This document shows positions 1-10,999 of a stretch of DNA of 64,000 nucleotides, one piece after another. The notes under the pieces were generated by a model. The model was not told where the DNA came from and searched no databases. It worked only from the letters and a program-made list of their open reading frames with translations. The position numbers and the translations under genes are program-made. Source of the stretch: Heterobilharzia americana (lineage: Eukaryota > Platyhelminthes > Trematoda > Strigeidida > Schistosomatidae); assembly GCA_944470555.2 (NCBI GenBank), contig OX104134.1:68380678-68444677 (forward strand). Direction: 5' to 3'. The stretch's first letter is position 1, and every line of letters begins with the position of its first letter.

Positions 1-12
1 GAACTGAGCACA

Positions 13-1873
13 ATGTATAAAACACTGGATAAAGAAGTGAAGAAGAGTGCACGCAAAGACAAAAGACACTTCTACGAAACACTGGCAAGTGAAGCAGAAC
101 AGGCTGCAGGTAAGAGAGACCTGACGACATTGTATCAAATAACCAGGTTGCTATCAGGGAAGAGACCAACACAGATGAAACCAATAAAAGATGAAGAAGG
201 AAATTTAATTACAAAAGAAGAGAAACAGAGGAAACGATGGGCCGACCACTTCAAGAAGCTCTTGAATCGACCACCACCTGCACTTCGTCCAGAAATACCA
301 CCTGCAGCCGCTGAATTACAAGTGAACATAAATCCCCCAACGAAAATGGAAGTCCTGAACGCCATAAAGCTACTGAAATGTGGGAAAGCAGCAGGACCAG
401 ATGGAATACCGCCAGAAGCACTGAGAACAGATGCAGAGACAACAGCGGACATGCTCACACCACTATTGCAGAAGGTGTGGAAGGAAGAGAAGGTACCTGA
501 CGATTGGAAGAAGGGTTACCTTGTCAAACTGCCGAAGAAGGGAGACCTCAGTGTTTGCAAGAACTGGCGCGGAATCACTCTCCTGTCCACCCACAGCAAG
601 CAAAATATTAAGCCGCATCATCCTGGAGAGGCTTAAAGATGCACTGGATTCAAAACTGCGACCGGAACAGGCAGGCTTCAGGAAGTACAAATCATGTGCA
701 GACCAAATTGCAACGCTTCGTATCATCATAGAACAGAGCGTAGAATGGCAATCAGCTCTCTACCTCAACTTCATCGACTTTGAGAAGGCCTTTGACAGCG
801 TCGACCGACAAGTAATTTGGAAACTGCTTCAATACTACGGAGTACCGCAAACCTTTATCCGCCTCATTCAACAACTATATGAAGATGCCACATGCCAAGT
901 AATCCACAATGGGAAGCTCAGTGATGCCTTTGAAGTGAAGACAGGAGTGAAACAAGGTTGCCTACTATCCCCTATGATATTCCTTATTGTGGTGGACTGG
1001 ATCATGCAGCAAACAGTAGGCAGCGAGAAGAGGGGGATACACTGGACGACGGAAAAGAACCTAGAAGACTTGGATTTCGCCGATGACTTATGCCTAATGT
1101 CACATAAACTTGAAGATCTGCAGGCAAAAACTAACAAGTTGACAGAAGAGGCAGCTAAGACGGGACTTCAGGTGAATATAGAGAAGACAGAAGTGATGAA
1201 GATACCGCACCACCACCATCAACAACAACAACAAACTCCAATCACCGTCAACGGGAGAAACTTGAAGGAAGTAACCTCCTTCACTTATCTAGGAAGCACT
1301 GTTTCAACTACAGGCGGGACGGACGAGGACGTCAAAGTCAGAATCGGAAAAGCAAGACAGGCGTTCATTAGCCTGAAACCAGTGTGGAGATCTTCTGCAC
1401 TCAGCATGTGGAACAAGATACGGATTTTCAACACCAACGTCAAGTCAGTGCTCTTGTATGGCTCAGAGACTTGGCGCGTCACGAAAGGTATTTCCAATAA
1501 ACTACAGACATTCATCAACAACTGCTTACGCTCGCTGCTGAAGATCAGATGGCCAGAAAAAATAAGCAACAAGGAACTCTGGGAACGAACCAACCAAGAA
1601 CCTATCACGCAACAAATATGCAGGAAGAAGTGGAGATGGATTGGGCATGCACTGAGAAGGCCGACTGAGGACATCACGCGTCAGGCCCTCGAGTGGAATC
1701 CCCATGGGAAGCGACGAGTTGGACGTCCGAGGGTGACATGGAGGAGGTCATGCGAGGAGGAAATGAGAGGTTGTGGGCTGTCGTGGAACCAGGTTCAAAA
1801 GATCTCAGAGAACAGAGGTCACTGGAGGCGTGCTACTGAAGCCCTATGTTCCACTAGGAACCCAAGGGACTAA
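13..1873 (+). pseudogene. RTE-like non-LTR retrotransposon, 5'-truncated copy 1 (reverse transcriptase)
   Basis: Carries most of a reverse transcriptase and its C-terminal region; the endonuclease domain would lie upstream and is absent. The first reading frame (13 to about 600) has the RT opening motif KAAGPDGIPPEAL. The second (about 590-1873) has the palm motifs DFEKAFDSVDR, GVKQGCLLSPM and the catalytic FADD (1076-1087), then YLGSTVS and VLLYGSETW, ending with GRPRVTWRRS and ALCSTRNPRD, a tail typical of RTE-clade proteins. The frames are offset by a short insertion at about 590-606; the neighbouring copy (about 2350) lacks the extra bases. A His/Gln run is coded at 1208-1236. This is the best preserved RT in the window, but the frameshift and missing endonuclease make it non-autonomous. 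The clade call is confident; the named family (SR2-like) is a guess. Confidence 0.85.
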
Positions 1874-1889
1874 TAATAATAATAATAAT
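1871..1889 (+). repeat. (TAA)n 3' tail of RTE-like copy 1
   Basis: A short TAA run directly follows the RT stop codon. RTE-clade elements typically end in a short tandem repeat instead of poly(A), so this marks the true 3' end. The next copy starts immediately after it. Confidence 0.8.
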
Positions 1890-1890
1890 C

Positions 1891-3757
1891 TGGGAAGAGA
1901 TTAACGCAGATGAAAGCAATGAAAGATAGTAAAGGAAAGCTAGTTACTAAAGAGGAGAAATAAAGGGAACAATGGGCTGACTACTTCAAAAAACTCTTGA
2001 ATCGGCCACCACAACCACCAACTGCAACTCGTCCAGAAATACTACCAGCAACGACAGAACTACAAGCAAACACACAGGCCCTCCGACAATAGCAGGAGTC
2101 CTGAATCCCATAAAGTTGCAGAAATCCGAGAGAGCAGCAGGACCAGATGGAATTCTTCCAGAAACACTGAAAACAGACGCAGAGACGACAGCAGCAGACA
2201 TGCTCACACCACACTACTACTGCAGAAGGTTTGCAAGGAAGGCAGGAAGGGTACCTGTGGTTTGATTGAAAGAAGGGCTACCTTGTGAAACTTCCAAACA
2301 AGGGAGACCTAAGTCTTTGCAAGAACTAGCGTGGAATCATGCTCCTGTCCACCCTAAGCAAAATATTATGCCGCATCATCCTGGAGAGACTAAAAGATGC
2401 TCTGCATTCAAAATAACGACCGGAACAGGCTGGCTGGCTGGCTTCAGGAAGTACAAATTATGTGCGGACCAAATTGTAAAGCTACGCTACTCATCATCAT
2501 GGAACAGAGCATAGAATGGCAGTCAACTCAACTCAGCTCAACTCAACCTCAACTTTATCGACTTTGAAAAGGCCTTCGACAGCGTCGACCGAGAAGTAAT
2601 TTGACAGGCAGCTGCTTGCTTCAACACTACGTTTTCAGTGCCACAAACCTTTATGAACCTCATGCCATATGATGCTACATGCCAAGTGATTCACAATGGA
2701 AAGCTCAACGATGCCTTTGAAGTGAAGACAGGAGTAAGACAAGACTACCGCCTACTGTCACCGATGATCTTTCTGATTGTGGTCGACTGGACTGGGTGAT
2801 GCAACAGACAACTGTGAGGAGCGGGAAGATGGGCATTCGCTGGCTGGACGGATGAAAAGACCCCAGGAGAAGATTTGGATTTCGCCGCCGATGATGATGA
2901 TGATTTATGTCTAATGTTTTGTTGCACAAACTCGAAGATCTACAGGCAAAAACCAACAAGTTGGCAGGTGAGGTGAGGCGAAGACGGGACTTCGTTCAGG
3001 TGAATGTAGAGAAGACATAGGTGATGAAGATACCCACCCAGCCAACAACAGCATCAACAACCAGCACCAATAACCATCAACGGGATAAATGTGAGAGAAA
3101 TTGTCTATTTCACCTACCATCTAGGCAGCATCGTTTCAACTACAGGTGGCACAGAAACAGATGGGGATGTCAAAACCAGGATTGGAAAAGCAAGACAGGC
3201 CTTCATCAATTCGAAATCAGTGTGGAGATCTACTGCACTGCACTGCACTGCACTGCACTCAGCGTAAATAACATGATCCGGATTTTCAACACTAATGTCA
3301 AGTAAGTCAGTGTTTCTATATGGTTCAGAGACTTGGCGTGTTACGAAAAGCATTTGCAACAAACTACAGACATTGATCAACAGCTGCTGCCTACCCTCAC
3401 TAGATACTGAAGATCAGATAGTCAGAATAATAAGAATAAGCAACAAGGAACTCTGACTGGCTGGCAACGAACCAACCAAGAACCTAACGCCCAACAAATA
3501 TGCAGAAGAAAATGGAGGTGGATTGGGAATACACTGAGAAAGCTGATTGGAGACATCACGCGCCAGGCCCTCGAGTGGAACCCAAAGGGGAGACGACAAG
3601 TTGGGCGTCCGAGGGTGACATGGAGATCATGTGAGGAGGAAATGAAAGGTAATGGGAAGTCGTGGAGTCAGGTTGAACAGACTGCAGAGAACAGAGTGGA
3701 ATGGAGGCGTGCTACTGAAGCCCTATGTCTCCTTAGGAAGCCAAGGGGAAAATAATG
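1891..3757 (+). pseudogene. RTE-like non-LTR retrotransposon, decayed copy 2 in tandem with copy 1
   Basis: Aligns by eye with copy 1 from its position of about 157 to its end, in the same orientation, beginning right after the TAA tail. It still shows the GPDGI..PE motif near 2140, DFEKAFDSVDRE near 2560-2600 and the GRPRVTWRS tail near 3605-3630. Many indels and in-frame stops leave no long reading frame. The catalytic FADD region (about 2880-2910) is disrupted by GAT-repeat expansion. A (CTGCA)n expansion lies at 3231-3261. It ends in a degenerate version of the copy 1 terminus. It is far more diverged than copy 1, so it is older. Confidence 0.8.
3231..3261. repeat. (CTGCA)n microsatellite
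   Basis: About six pentamer units expanded inside the decayed RT copy; copy 1 has a single unit at the equivalent place (about 1395-1405). Confidence 0.8.
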
Positions 3758-5222
3758 ATATGTCCTGCTTCATATTGAGTTTGAATCCAAAGCCATATCT
3801 CTTGAGAAATCCTATTTTTGAAAAGGAAAGAACACAAAATGAAGTTTAATTAATAGTTACCCTTTATACTCATATTCTGACAAATACCGATTGTTTTTGT
3901 TAGCAACAATTCAGAGTAGCATTTCCGTGCATATTGTTAACCAGTCTTTCACTGCTAATCCCCTTGTTAATACCTGTAGTAATAATAACAGCAGCATATG
4001 ATCTTCCTTCTCCTACATCTTCGTATGTCATCCTAGTCTCGCTTTGTGCAGCAGATGTCTTAGTGTCCTATTTTACTAAACGAGAAAAGCGTTTTCGCTA
4101 ACGTACCACCTTCTATGTGTAAAACTTTGGATTCTGTCTTATTCGGTGGATCGAGTGTACACTTTGTTGAGAATCTTCAAATTGTTGTGGATTTTTCACT
4201 TGGTATTTTAAATCACATCAAATGCACACTGTAGATGTGTATTCAAGAAGCTAGAAGTCAAATGCACAGTTTATTAACTAAGTGCAACACATATCTTTAT
4301 CCAGTGAGAACTAGTATTGATCTCTTAAAGTGAGATTTCCAGATTTCAGTTTTTTAAAAATGTTTCACTAAGTTAATGAGATTTCTTTTGTCCAAGCGAA
4401 TCCAATATCTAGTCAACAAGTATTGTCAACTGTGGAGCCCACGTTTCCATATTTGTATTCCCTTTTTAGATCATATCGGCAAGTATTCTAAGTACTTGTT
4501 TTTTTCATCGGAGATAAAATCTACTTTTTACGTACAGACACTGTTTTTGTTTGGCTTATTTTTATTTTTCTATAGTAAAGATTATCCTTATGCGTTATCG
4601 AAAACTTGGTGAACTTCGTCAAATTTAAGCTTAAGGATTTGAGGAATTAATTCAGTTCAGAGGTGCTCTCAGGCTTCCAATGATTCTCTAATTGATATCA
4701 ATCCGTGATGAATTTCAACGTAAGAGAATTAATTCAGTTGATGAGATTGTGCTCTGGTGTGGTGACTGTAATAAACGACCAGTTTATGTTATTCGTTGCC
4801 AAACAGCTACTAACTTCATATTCTCCGTTGTGACTAGAACATTATTTGAATATATTCAGGGTAATCAGTTGAAGATAAGACACTTATCCATGAATCTAAT
4901 GACGCTTGGGTTAGTTTGTGTAGAGAGTCTTAAGTGTTTCTCCTGAATTCCTAAATGTCGATGAAACTTACAAACAGTTTAAGTACATCACAGTTGAAAA
5001 CAGTTGTGTGGCAAATTGAATCGATACATCATGTCAATCTTTTCTGACTTTTTTCCAGTAAGACCATCAATGTCGTGTACTGCCGACTTATTTTCCTTGT
5101 TTTTCATGTAATTATACTTTATATTTTCAAGTAATCAGCTTTTGATAACCTCCAATGTTTTTTCTACAAGTGTTCATGTTTTACGCCTTATAAAGGTTAT
5201 TACAATTCTCGTACACTTCTAG
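3758..5222 (+). other. Intron of the upstream WDFY3-like gene, no coding signal
   Basis: AT-rich sequence between the retroelement tandem and the penultimate WDFY3 exon. Short open frames here (for example 4376-4612 and 4692-4946) show no recognisable motif. About 4650-4715 resembles the 3' tail of the tRNA-derived SINE seen at 21935 and 56765 (a CAGG-TTCCAATG then TGATATCAATCC pattern). The last bases form a splice acceptor ending TTCTAG. Confidence 0.5.
4650..4715 (+). repeat. Possible SINE 3'-tail relic
   Basis: The end of this stretch resembles the shared 3' region of the SINEs at 21935-22150 and 56765-56960. The tRNA-like head is not visible, so this is only a weak partial match. Confidence 0.3.
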
Positions 5223-5544
5223 ATAACAAAAAGTGGTCTCGAGTTCTGGTATTTCGTAGTAAACTTACTATGCATACAGCTTATGAGCGTGCAGACAACA
5301 AATCTCCAGCTGATATTACAGCTTTAGCAATTTCTCGTGATCATCGTTCTGTACTGGTGGGTGATGCTATTGGTCGTGTATTTGTTTGGTCTGTACCATC
5401 AGATAACTCTCGGGGTGGTATGACTGACCAGTGGGTTAAAGATGAAGGTGCTACAAACTGTGCAGCTGATGGCTGTGGTACACGGTTTTCGTTAACAGAA
5501 AGAAAACACCATTGCAGAAATTGTGGCAAAGTATTCTGTTCTAA
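5223..5544 (+). CDS. WDFY3: WDFY3/Alfy-like, penultimate exon: last WD40 blades and start of FYVE finger
   Basis: Encodes the end of a WDFY3-family protein, a phosphoinositide-binding scaffold that links protein aggregates to the autophagy machinery. The exon opens with [20 protein letters not shown], followed by a WD40 stretch ([26 protein letters not shown]). The FYVE domain begins at the WxxD motif (WVKD) and runs through the signature RKHHCRNCG to FCSK. The first zinc-ligand pair reads C-x4-C, not the usual C-x2-C. The exon follows an AG acceptor (5221-5222) and ends at a GTGAGT donor after two bases of a Lys codon. Earlier WD40 and BEACH exons must lie before base 1. Family assignment is firm from motif order; orthology to WDFY3 over WDFY4 is inferred. 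Confidence 0.93.
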
Positions 5545-5639
5545 GTGAGTTTACAATAAACTTTATGAATACCTCTGTAATTTAACAGGTAATGTAGATA
5601 TCTAGACTATAGGTGTTTCTTTAATATAGGTGTAGAACT

Positions 5640-5775
5640 TGGGCACTGGTAGAATTTAATTCCATATTAGATTTGTTTGATTTATAACACACAGTGATCT
5701 AGTATTATTTACTTGATGACGTTCCGAGCATAAACTATTGCTCATAATGTCGAATGTCATAGATGAATTTGAGCC
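5640..5775 (-). mobile_element. Penelope-like element (family B) 3'-end relic
   Basis: Shares long stretches (TCCATATTAGATTTG, TATTTACTTGATGACGTT, GAGCATAAA..TTGCTCATAAT) with 31905-32160 and 43320-43440. At 43.3 kb the same sequence forms the 3' end of a Penelope-like element on the minus strand, so this is read as an isolated 3' end in that orientation. Confidence 0.6.
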
Positions 5776-5990
5776 CCGAGTGTAATATAAGAGGTATTAA
5801 ATAAGTTTTAATACAACCCCAGCGTATTTATGCTATGGTGGGTAATAAGATTTTCTAGATTCTTCAAATAAGCCGAAAACCTTTGGGGTCTTTCACAACC
5901 AATCATTACAATCCTGTGTTTTGAGGAAAAAAACACGATCATGCACAAATATCAGGTTGATCTAAAGAGGGAAATTAGTATTTTAAAAAA

Positions 5991-6097
5991 CAGATGTAAC
6001 CTGATATATACATCTGTATAATTGGACAATAACCTTTAGACCCCTAACTTGGTCGCTCAGTTGTTCAAGTCCACATGTATATATCAAGTTACATCTG
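5991..6097. repeat. Short inverted repeat, hairpin-forming
   Basis: The arm at 5991-6016 is the near-perfect reverse complement of 6072-6097 (26 bases, two mismatches), separated by about 55 bases. Each arm is itself an imperfect palindrome starting CAGATGTA and ending TACATCTG. It looks like the ends of a small non-autonomous element, or a local duplication. Confidence 0.6.
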
Positions 6098-6857
6098 TCC
6101 TGAATTTCTGAACATGCTGGGGTTAGCCCAGAATTGTTTTTTTGTAATCAGTTAACAAGTTATTTCAGGAGTGTATTGCTAATCCCAGTTCTGGTAAGTA
6201 GCGTACACACTGCAATTCTAATTGTGAATTTATCAATTATATAGTTGTCGACAAAAACTCCAGAGCCTAAACTTCTTAATGCTAACCGGAAGTCGCGTAT
6301 TTAATCATTGCATAAATATGATCTCTCAAATTTAATTGATCAGGTCGTAGTACACAGACAAACTTAGTGGCAATCACTTCAGTCTTAATTCTCAACTTGA
6401 AGGCGGTTGTGTGTTCTGTTCATTATGAAAACGTTTCACTAAAGGAAGTGTGTCAAGAATATTATATCCTTCAGTCCTTTCTGGTCAAACGTTTGTGGTC
6501 ATGAAAACGTACTATGAGCTTTTTCAAGTGTATGCTTTGAATTTCGCGTGTTTGTGTGCAACAGTTTCATAGGTGTGCTTCCGCACCTAATATCTTATAA
6601 CAAACTGAGATTACTCAAGCCGTGATATATTCCTTTGTAGGTAATAATAAGAAAATGATTTTACCACCCCCCCCCCCCCAACCTTTAGATAGAAATTATT
6701 GCGTCGAGACTGTTCTTCATTGGTGTCTTGATTGGTAACAAAGACTATAGTGATTGAGCGCGTTGTTCATTCCACTTATTTGAAAAATGACTTTCGGCAT
6801 GAATACAGATGGTTCTTCTGATTTTTGTCAACTTACTCTACTTCTTAGTTGAATGGG

Positions 6858-7230
6858 GGCGATTGGCAGGAAGCCCTGGACCTGGGTTTCGTGTTTGTTG
6901 GGGCTCGACAGCAAGGCGTCACCTAGTGTTGTAGTCAGAGACGTTATCACTAAGCTATTCGGGCTGCAACTGACCTGTAGGACTGGATTAGATACATTCA
7001 TTGGCCACTGGAGGGTAACCAACTTCAGGTTGTATAGTATTATATGGTGACCGAATTCTATCGATCATTTTGCAATGTGGCCACCAGGGCTTCCTGCTGA
7101 TTGCCACCATCCAATTAACATCTATCAAAATGCGTCGCAGTGCTGAGCTGCCTAGTCTGATGGCCATATTGCAAAATGTTAGACAGAATTCGATCAGGAT
7201 GAAGTTGGTTACCCTGCAGTGACTAATCAA
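6858..7230. repeat. Compound fold-back element with three inverted arm pairs
   Basis: Three pairs of inverted arms are visible: 6858-6880 with 7084-7105 (core GGCAGGAAGCCCTGG), 7001-7027 with 7200-7230 (core GGGTAACCAACTTCA), and 7050-7083 with 7160-7196 (core TTTTGCAAT.TGGCCA). The pairs overlap instead of nesting cleanly, as expected if two copies of one repeat inserted in opposite orientation. The left copy contains a tRNA-like A box on the minus strand. Confidence 0.65.
6931..6967 (-). repeat. tRNA-like 5' half (A box) in the fold-back element
   Basis: On the minus strand it reads GCCCGAATAGCTTAGTGATA then ACGTCTCTGACTAC, closely resembling the 5' half of a tRNA with a pol III A box. No good B box follows, so it is a degraded SINE head and not a tRNA gene. 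Confidence 0.5.
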
Positions 7231-7418
7231 TGAGATATCCGACTGTTAATTAAAGTCAAGTTTCAAAAAATCGCCTCCTATGGTCCGCTGAAATAACAGT
7301 TTTGTTCATCACATTTATTGTAAATAACTGAATCAGATTTGTGGACATTATAGTAGCACTTCTGAATGATATTTTTATTTAACCTTTTTGTGTATATTTA
7401 TCCAAAATCGTAGGCTTT

Positions 7419-7675
7419 ACTCTTGACGGTCGCTCGGCTCCTCTAGAACAAAAAGAAGCGGCAAAAACGATAAAAGGTTTATTGTTATATCGAACATGCA
7501 CAAAGTGTGAAGGTTTATGTTTTCGGTGACCTTGATATGCCCTAGAATCCCTATAACCAATCTGAAACTCAAACGTATTATCACGTGGTTTTTTGCGAAC
7601 GTTCGTCATTCCATGATTGGTTGTGAAAGCCTTTCAGAAAATCCTAGGCTTCTCTGAGGAATTTAGAGGACGTTG
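7419..7675. repeat. Unclassified interspersed repeat, copy 1
   Basis: Collinear with 27612-27862 by eye. Shared blocks include AAAGAAGCGG, GTGAAAGCCTTTC versus GTGAAGGCTTTCC, and TAGGCTTCT.TGAG. Both copies are in the same orientation. No coding potential or tRNA boxes are evident. Confidence 0.6.
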
Positions 7676-8097
7676 TCTTAACAAATGTTTCAGCAAAAGG
7701 AGTTGAAATATGCAAAATATGATAACTGCATTCTTTGATAGAAAATAGGGTTGCATAGATCGTTTAAAAGCTGTGTGATTATACTTCCTGGAATGACATT
7801 CACCAAATAAACTTCAAAAAAAAATAACGTCTGCTGGGTAATTGGAATAATTTTCCGTAGATGTTAATTATTTGACTGAAATAAAAAAAATGCGTTCGGT
7901 TTTGAATGCCAAATATCCTGAATAAAACCATTCCATCCCAATCAGACTTCTAATCCTACTGGTAATATTGCTGTGCCTGGGCCGATGCTTGGCTATAATT
8001 TATTAGTAGATCTCATTTATACGAAAAGAATTGTTTTACTCAGTTATTAAAAACTAATATTTTAACTATCGCTTGTTTTACCTGCTTATAAATGTAG

Positions 8098-8227
8098 ATG
8101 CAGTCGATTTGAAAGTGAAATTTATCGTCTGAGGCTGTTCAAACCAGTACGAGTTTGTCAGTCCTGTCATAATGTGTTAAAGTTAATCCAAGCTCCACAA
8201 AATCGTGAAGCAATTACCTCTTCTTGA
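8098..8227 (+). CDS. WDFY3: WDFY3/Alfy-like, last exon: end of FYVE finger and stop codon
   Basis: Completes the FYVE domain opened in the exon at 5223-5544. The first base completes the split Lys codon, then CSRFESEIYRLRLFKPVRVC and QSC supply the remaining zinc ligands, including the final C-x2-C. A short tail follows, ending at TGA (8225-8227). The acceptor ends AATGTAG. The FYVE finger is therefore complete and open across the splice, and this gene copy terminates normally. The sequence after the stop is non-coding. Confidence 0.93.
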
Positions 8228-8301
8228 TACTTTGTGTAAAAAAGACAACATTTATACGATGTACATACTTACAATATATACGCAGAGAGAGAGAAAGAGT
8301 G

Positions 8302-8307
8302 AATAAA
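8302..8307 (+). terminator. Candidate polyadenylation signal AATAAA
   Basis: A canonical AATAAA about 75 bases after the WDFY3 stop codon. Spacing fits a short 3' UTR, but AATAAA is common by chance in AT-rich DNA. Confidence 0.5.
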
Positions 8308-10642
8308 AATATAGAGGATTCATTTTCATAGCCTTAAAAGAAACTAACTCTCGTGATATCCTCTTATTGTCAGCATAATTCTTATCTTTTAAATATTGAA
8401 TGCTTCCTCTTTCCTATTACTTTTCTGTAAGGTTGTGCAACTACGATTTTTATAACTGTTTCGACGTTGTTTCAACCGTACCCCCCCCCTCAGCGTCCAC
8501 ATTATGTTCGATTCTCATTAGTCACACACTACCAGCATATGAATACCATTCTCTCATTAGATTTATTTTTCGCTTACTGTTCTTATTGGTGGTCATAATG
8601 TAGTAATACTAGTGCCAGTAAACGGCACCCCGGGTGAGAATGCGTTGGGGCAGAAACCCTTTATCTTATCGTCTTACTACGTTTTATATTAAGCCGGTAC
8701 ATACTCTGTGTTTATTTGTGTACATAATTCACTGTCATGAAGTTTTTGTTTTTGTCATACACACTAAATCACCCGAAGTCAAAATATCATCTGGATAAGA
8801 TGTGGGCTTCAGTTCGAATCTTTCTTACTTTTTCATTACTTACACCGTCACCATTTGATAAAGAATTATGTTCTGTTTCTTTTCTCAAGAGACAATTGTG
8901 TTTGTTGTTTCGCACTTCCCCCCACTTGTTTCCTACCTAACTTTTTTGCTGTGATCTTCGGTGTCCTTTCCCCCCATCATACTGTGATATGTATACCTGA
9001 GAATGTATGTTGTGTATCTGACGTTTTGATTATCTCTTATTAAAGTGTATTCCAATTGTCGCAAATAAATTTACTATTTACACTATACATATAAACAACT
9101 CAAATCAAGAAGTAAATTTTCTATTTGATTGCTTTTTTGATGTCCATCCATTGTTCTACGTTGTTGTTTCTAGTTATCATATACGCCACTACAGCCATCT
9201 TTTAAACCGCTGATTTCAGTTGAAAAACTGCCAGTTTCATAAGAGAAAAGTACTTATGAAGCATATCAAACGAAGTAAAATTGGTTGATAATTAGGTTCT
9301 AATAGTTGCATATACCAATATTGTCTGCCTGAGTCTCTCTGAACAACATAAGTCGAAAAGGATTTCAAAGATGACACAAGACACAATGTTTAAATTGTTA
9401 GTAAAGCGGAATGAAATAACGGGTACTACAACAATTTCGCAGTTCATTTAACACGTTTGTTTGTCGTACAATCAAGCCAAATATTGAATCCAATACTAAA
9501 ATACCTGATAAGTAATATAAATACATCCAGACTCTGTGAAATGAGATTGCAGAAGTATCCTATCATTCACCATATGGTAAACCGTTGGTTACCAGCTCCC
9601 TAGTTACCTTGCTGGCCAGACCCTGGCATACTGCTGACAATGAATGAACTCAACATCTTGGAACCGGATAATATCCACCTATTTAGTAGCCTATGATTAT
9701 TATCACTGAGTAATCTAGTGAAAAATGCTTTGAACCGAAATTCACCAGGAAGCCTAAATTGAGTAGGAATAAACGAGTAAGTATACTGTACCAGATGTTC
9801 ATGATCTATTATAATTGCATTTTCAGGAAAACAATATTTTCGTATCTTGCATATTTTTTCATCATACATCGGTGAGACTCTCTTTTTCGCGATTGACTAG
9901 CATTAACAGTTTGGTGCAATTACATAAGGTATATTTATTTCTAGGAAGTGGTACATTTTCTCTACCATTGTATTTCAACAAACGATATGCATCCATTTGG
10001 TCTTTTTGATTTAATAAACATCTGAACCTGTTACAATTCGAAATCAGTACTTGTGACTTAACTTTCTTGTCATACGTAGTGTCTGTTAATCAGGACAGTT
10101 TGTGGCAAAGAACTAATTTCATCCTTATCGGACTGAACTCATATAAATCCATTATATACATTAAGGTTGTCGATGGGAGGTATCTGAATGAGATAATAGG
10201 GTAGTTTTGCATGACCGAAGAGATCAGTCACGCACAACTGTTCTAGAAGTTAGGGATTTACCTTGGTTGCATTGAATACAGGTTAAAAAAGCCCATACCA
10301 CCGACAGAGGACGATAACAACGGCATGAACTGATAGTCATTCATGGGAAACATATTACTCCTGTCACACCCCGTACAGCCAGCAGTACAACTTCGCTCTC
10401 AGACCCTATCACAGAGTAGACGTTTATGTTATAACGTGAAATTCTTCGGTCGTACAACTAGCCAACAGTCACGACTATTTCACTTTTCTTTGTTTACCTT
10501 TGGCGGTTCATCTTTTAATAAAATCTTTAGTAGAATGTGCACCGTATCAGTACGTAAGTATTCAACCTTGCGAAGTACAAAAACCTTATTTACTCTTTAT
10601 GGTTTTGACCACCCAAAACCTATCTTATCGTTCGCTTCGGTG

Positions 10643-10644
<2 letters not shown>

Positions 10645-10688
<44 letters not shown>
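10645..10688. repeat. (AT)n microsatellite
   Basis: Uninterrupted AT dinucleotide run of about 44 bases. Confidence 0.97.
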
Positions 10689-10690
<2 letters not shown>

Positions 10691-10999
10691 GTAAATGTAG
10701 AAAGTCGTCTTCTTGAAGATAAGTGAACTTATGTTGTGTAACTTGCAGATTAACTACGTCTTCACCGATTGATATGTATGACATGGTAAAGGAAAAAACA
10801 TAGTTCAGTAAGTTGTATTATGGTACGAAATAGTATCTTACAGAAGAGGAAAAATGATGAATAAAAAATAATGCCGTCATAAGAAAAGGCTATGAACAGT
10901 GTGGATAAATGATAAGATTCAAAGAATGCACAATCTACACATATCCACAGGATGCAGCAAGGCAAGTTATCACAGGGAATTATGGAGATTTATCTACCA

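Larger units (their letters stand above)
5545..8097 (+). other. Last intron of the upstream WDFY3-like gene
   Basis: About 2.55 kb, from the GTGAGT donor to an acceptor ending AATGTAG. It contains a Penelope-like 3'-end relic (about 5640-5775), a small inverted repeat (5991-6097), a C-rich tract (about 6666-6680), a compound fold-back element (6858-7230) and one copy of an unclassified interspersed repeat (7419-7675). Confidence 0.85.

Noticed and set aside
8400..9043. Several short open frames after the WDFY3 stop
   Set aside because: No motifs, hydrophobic AT-driven composition, no splice or conservation support.
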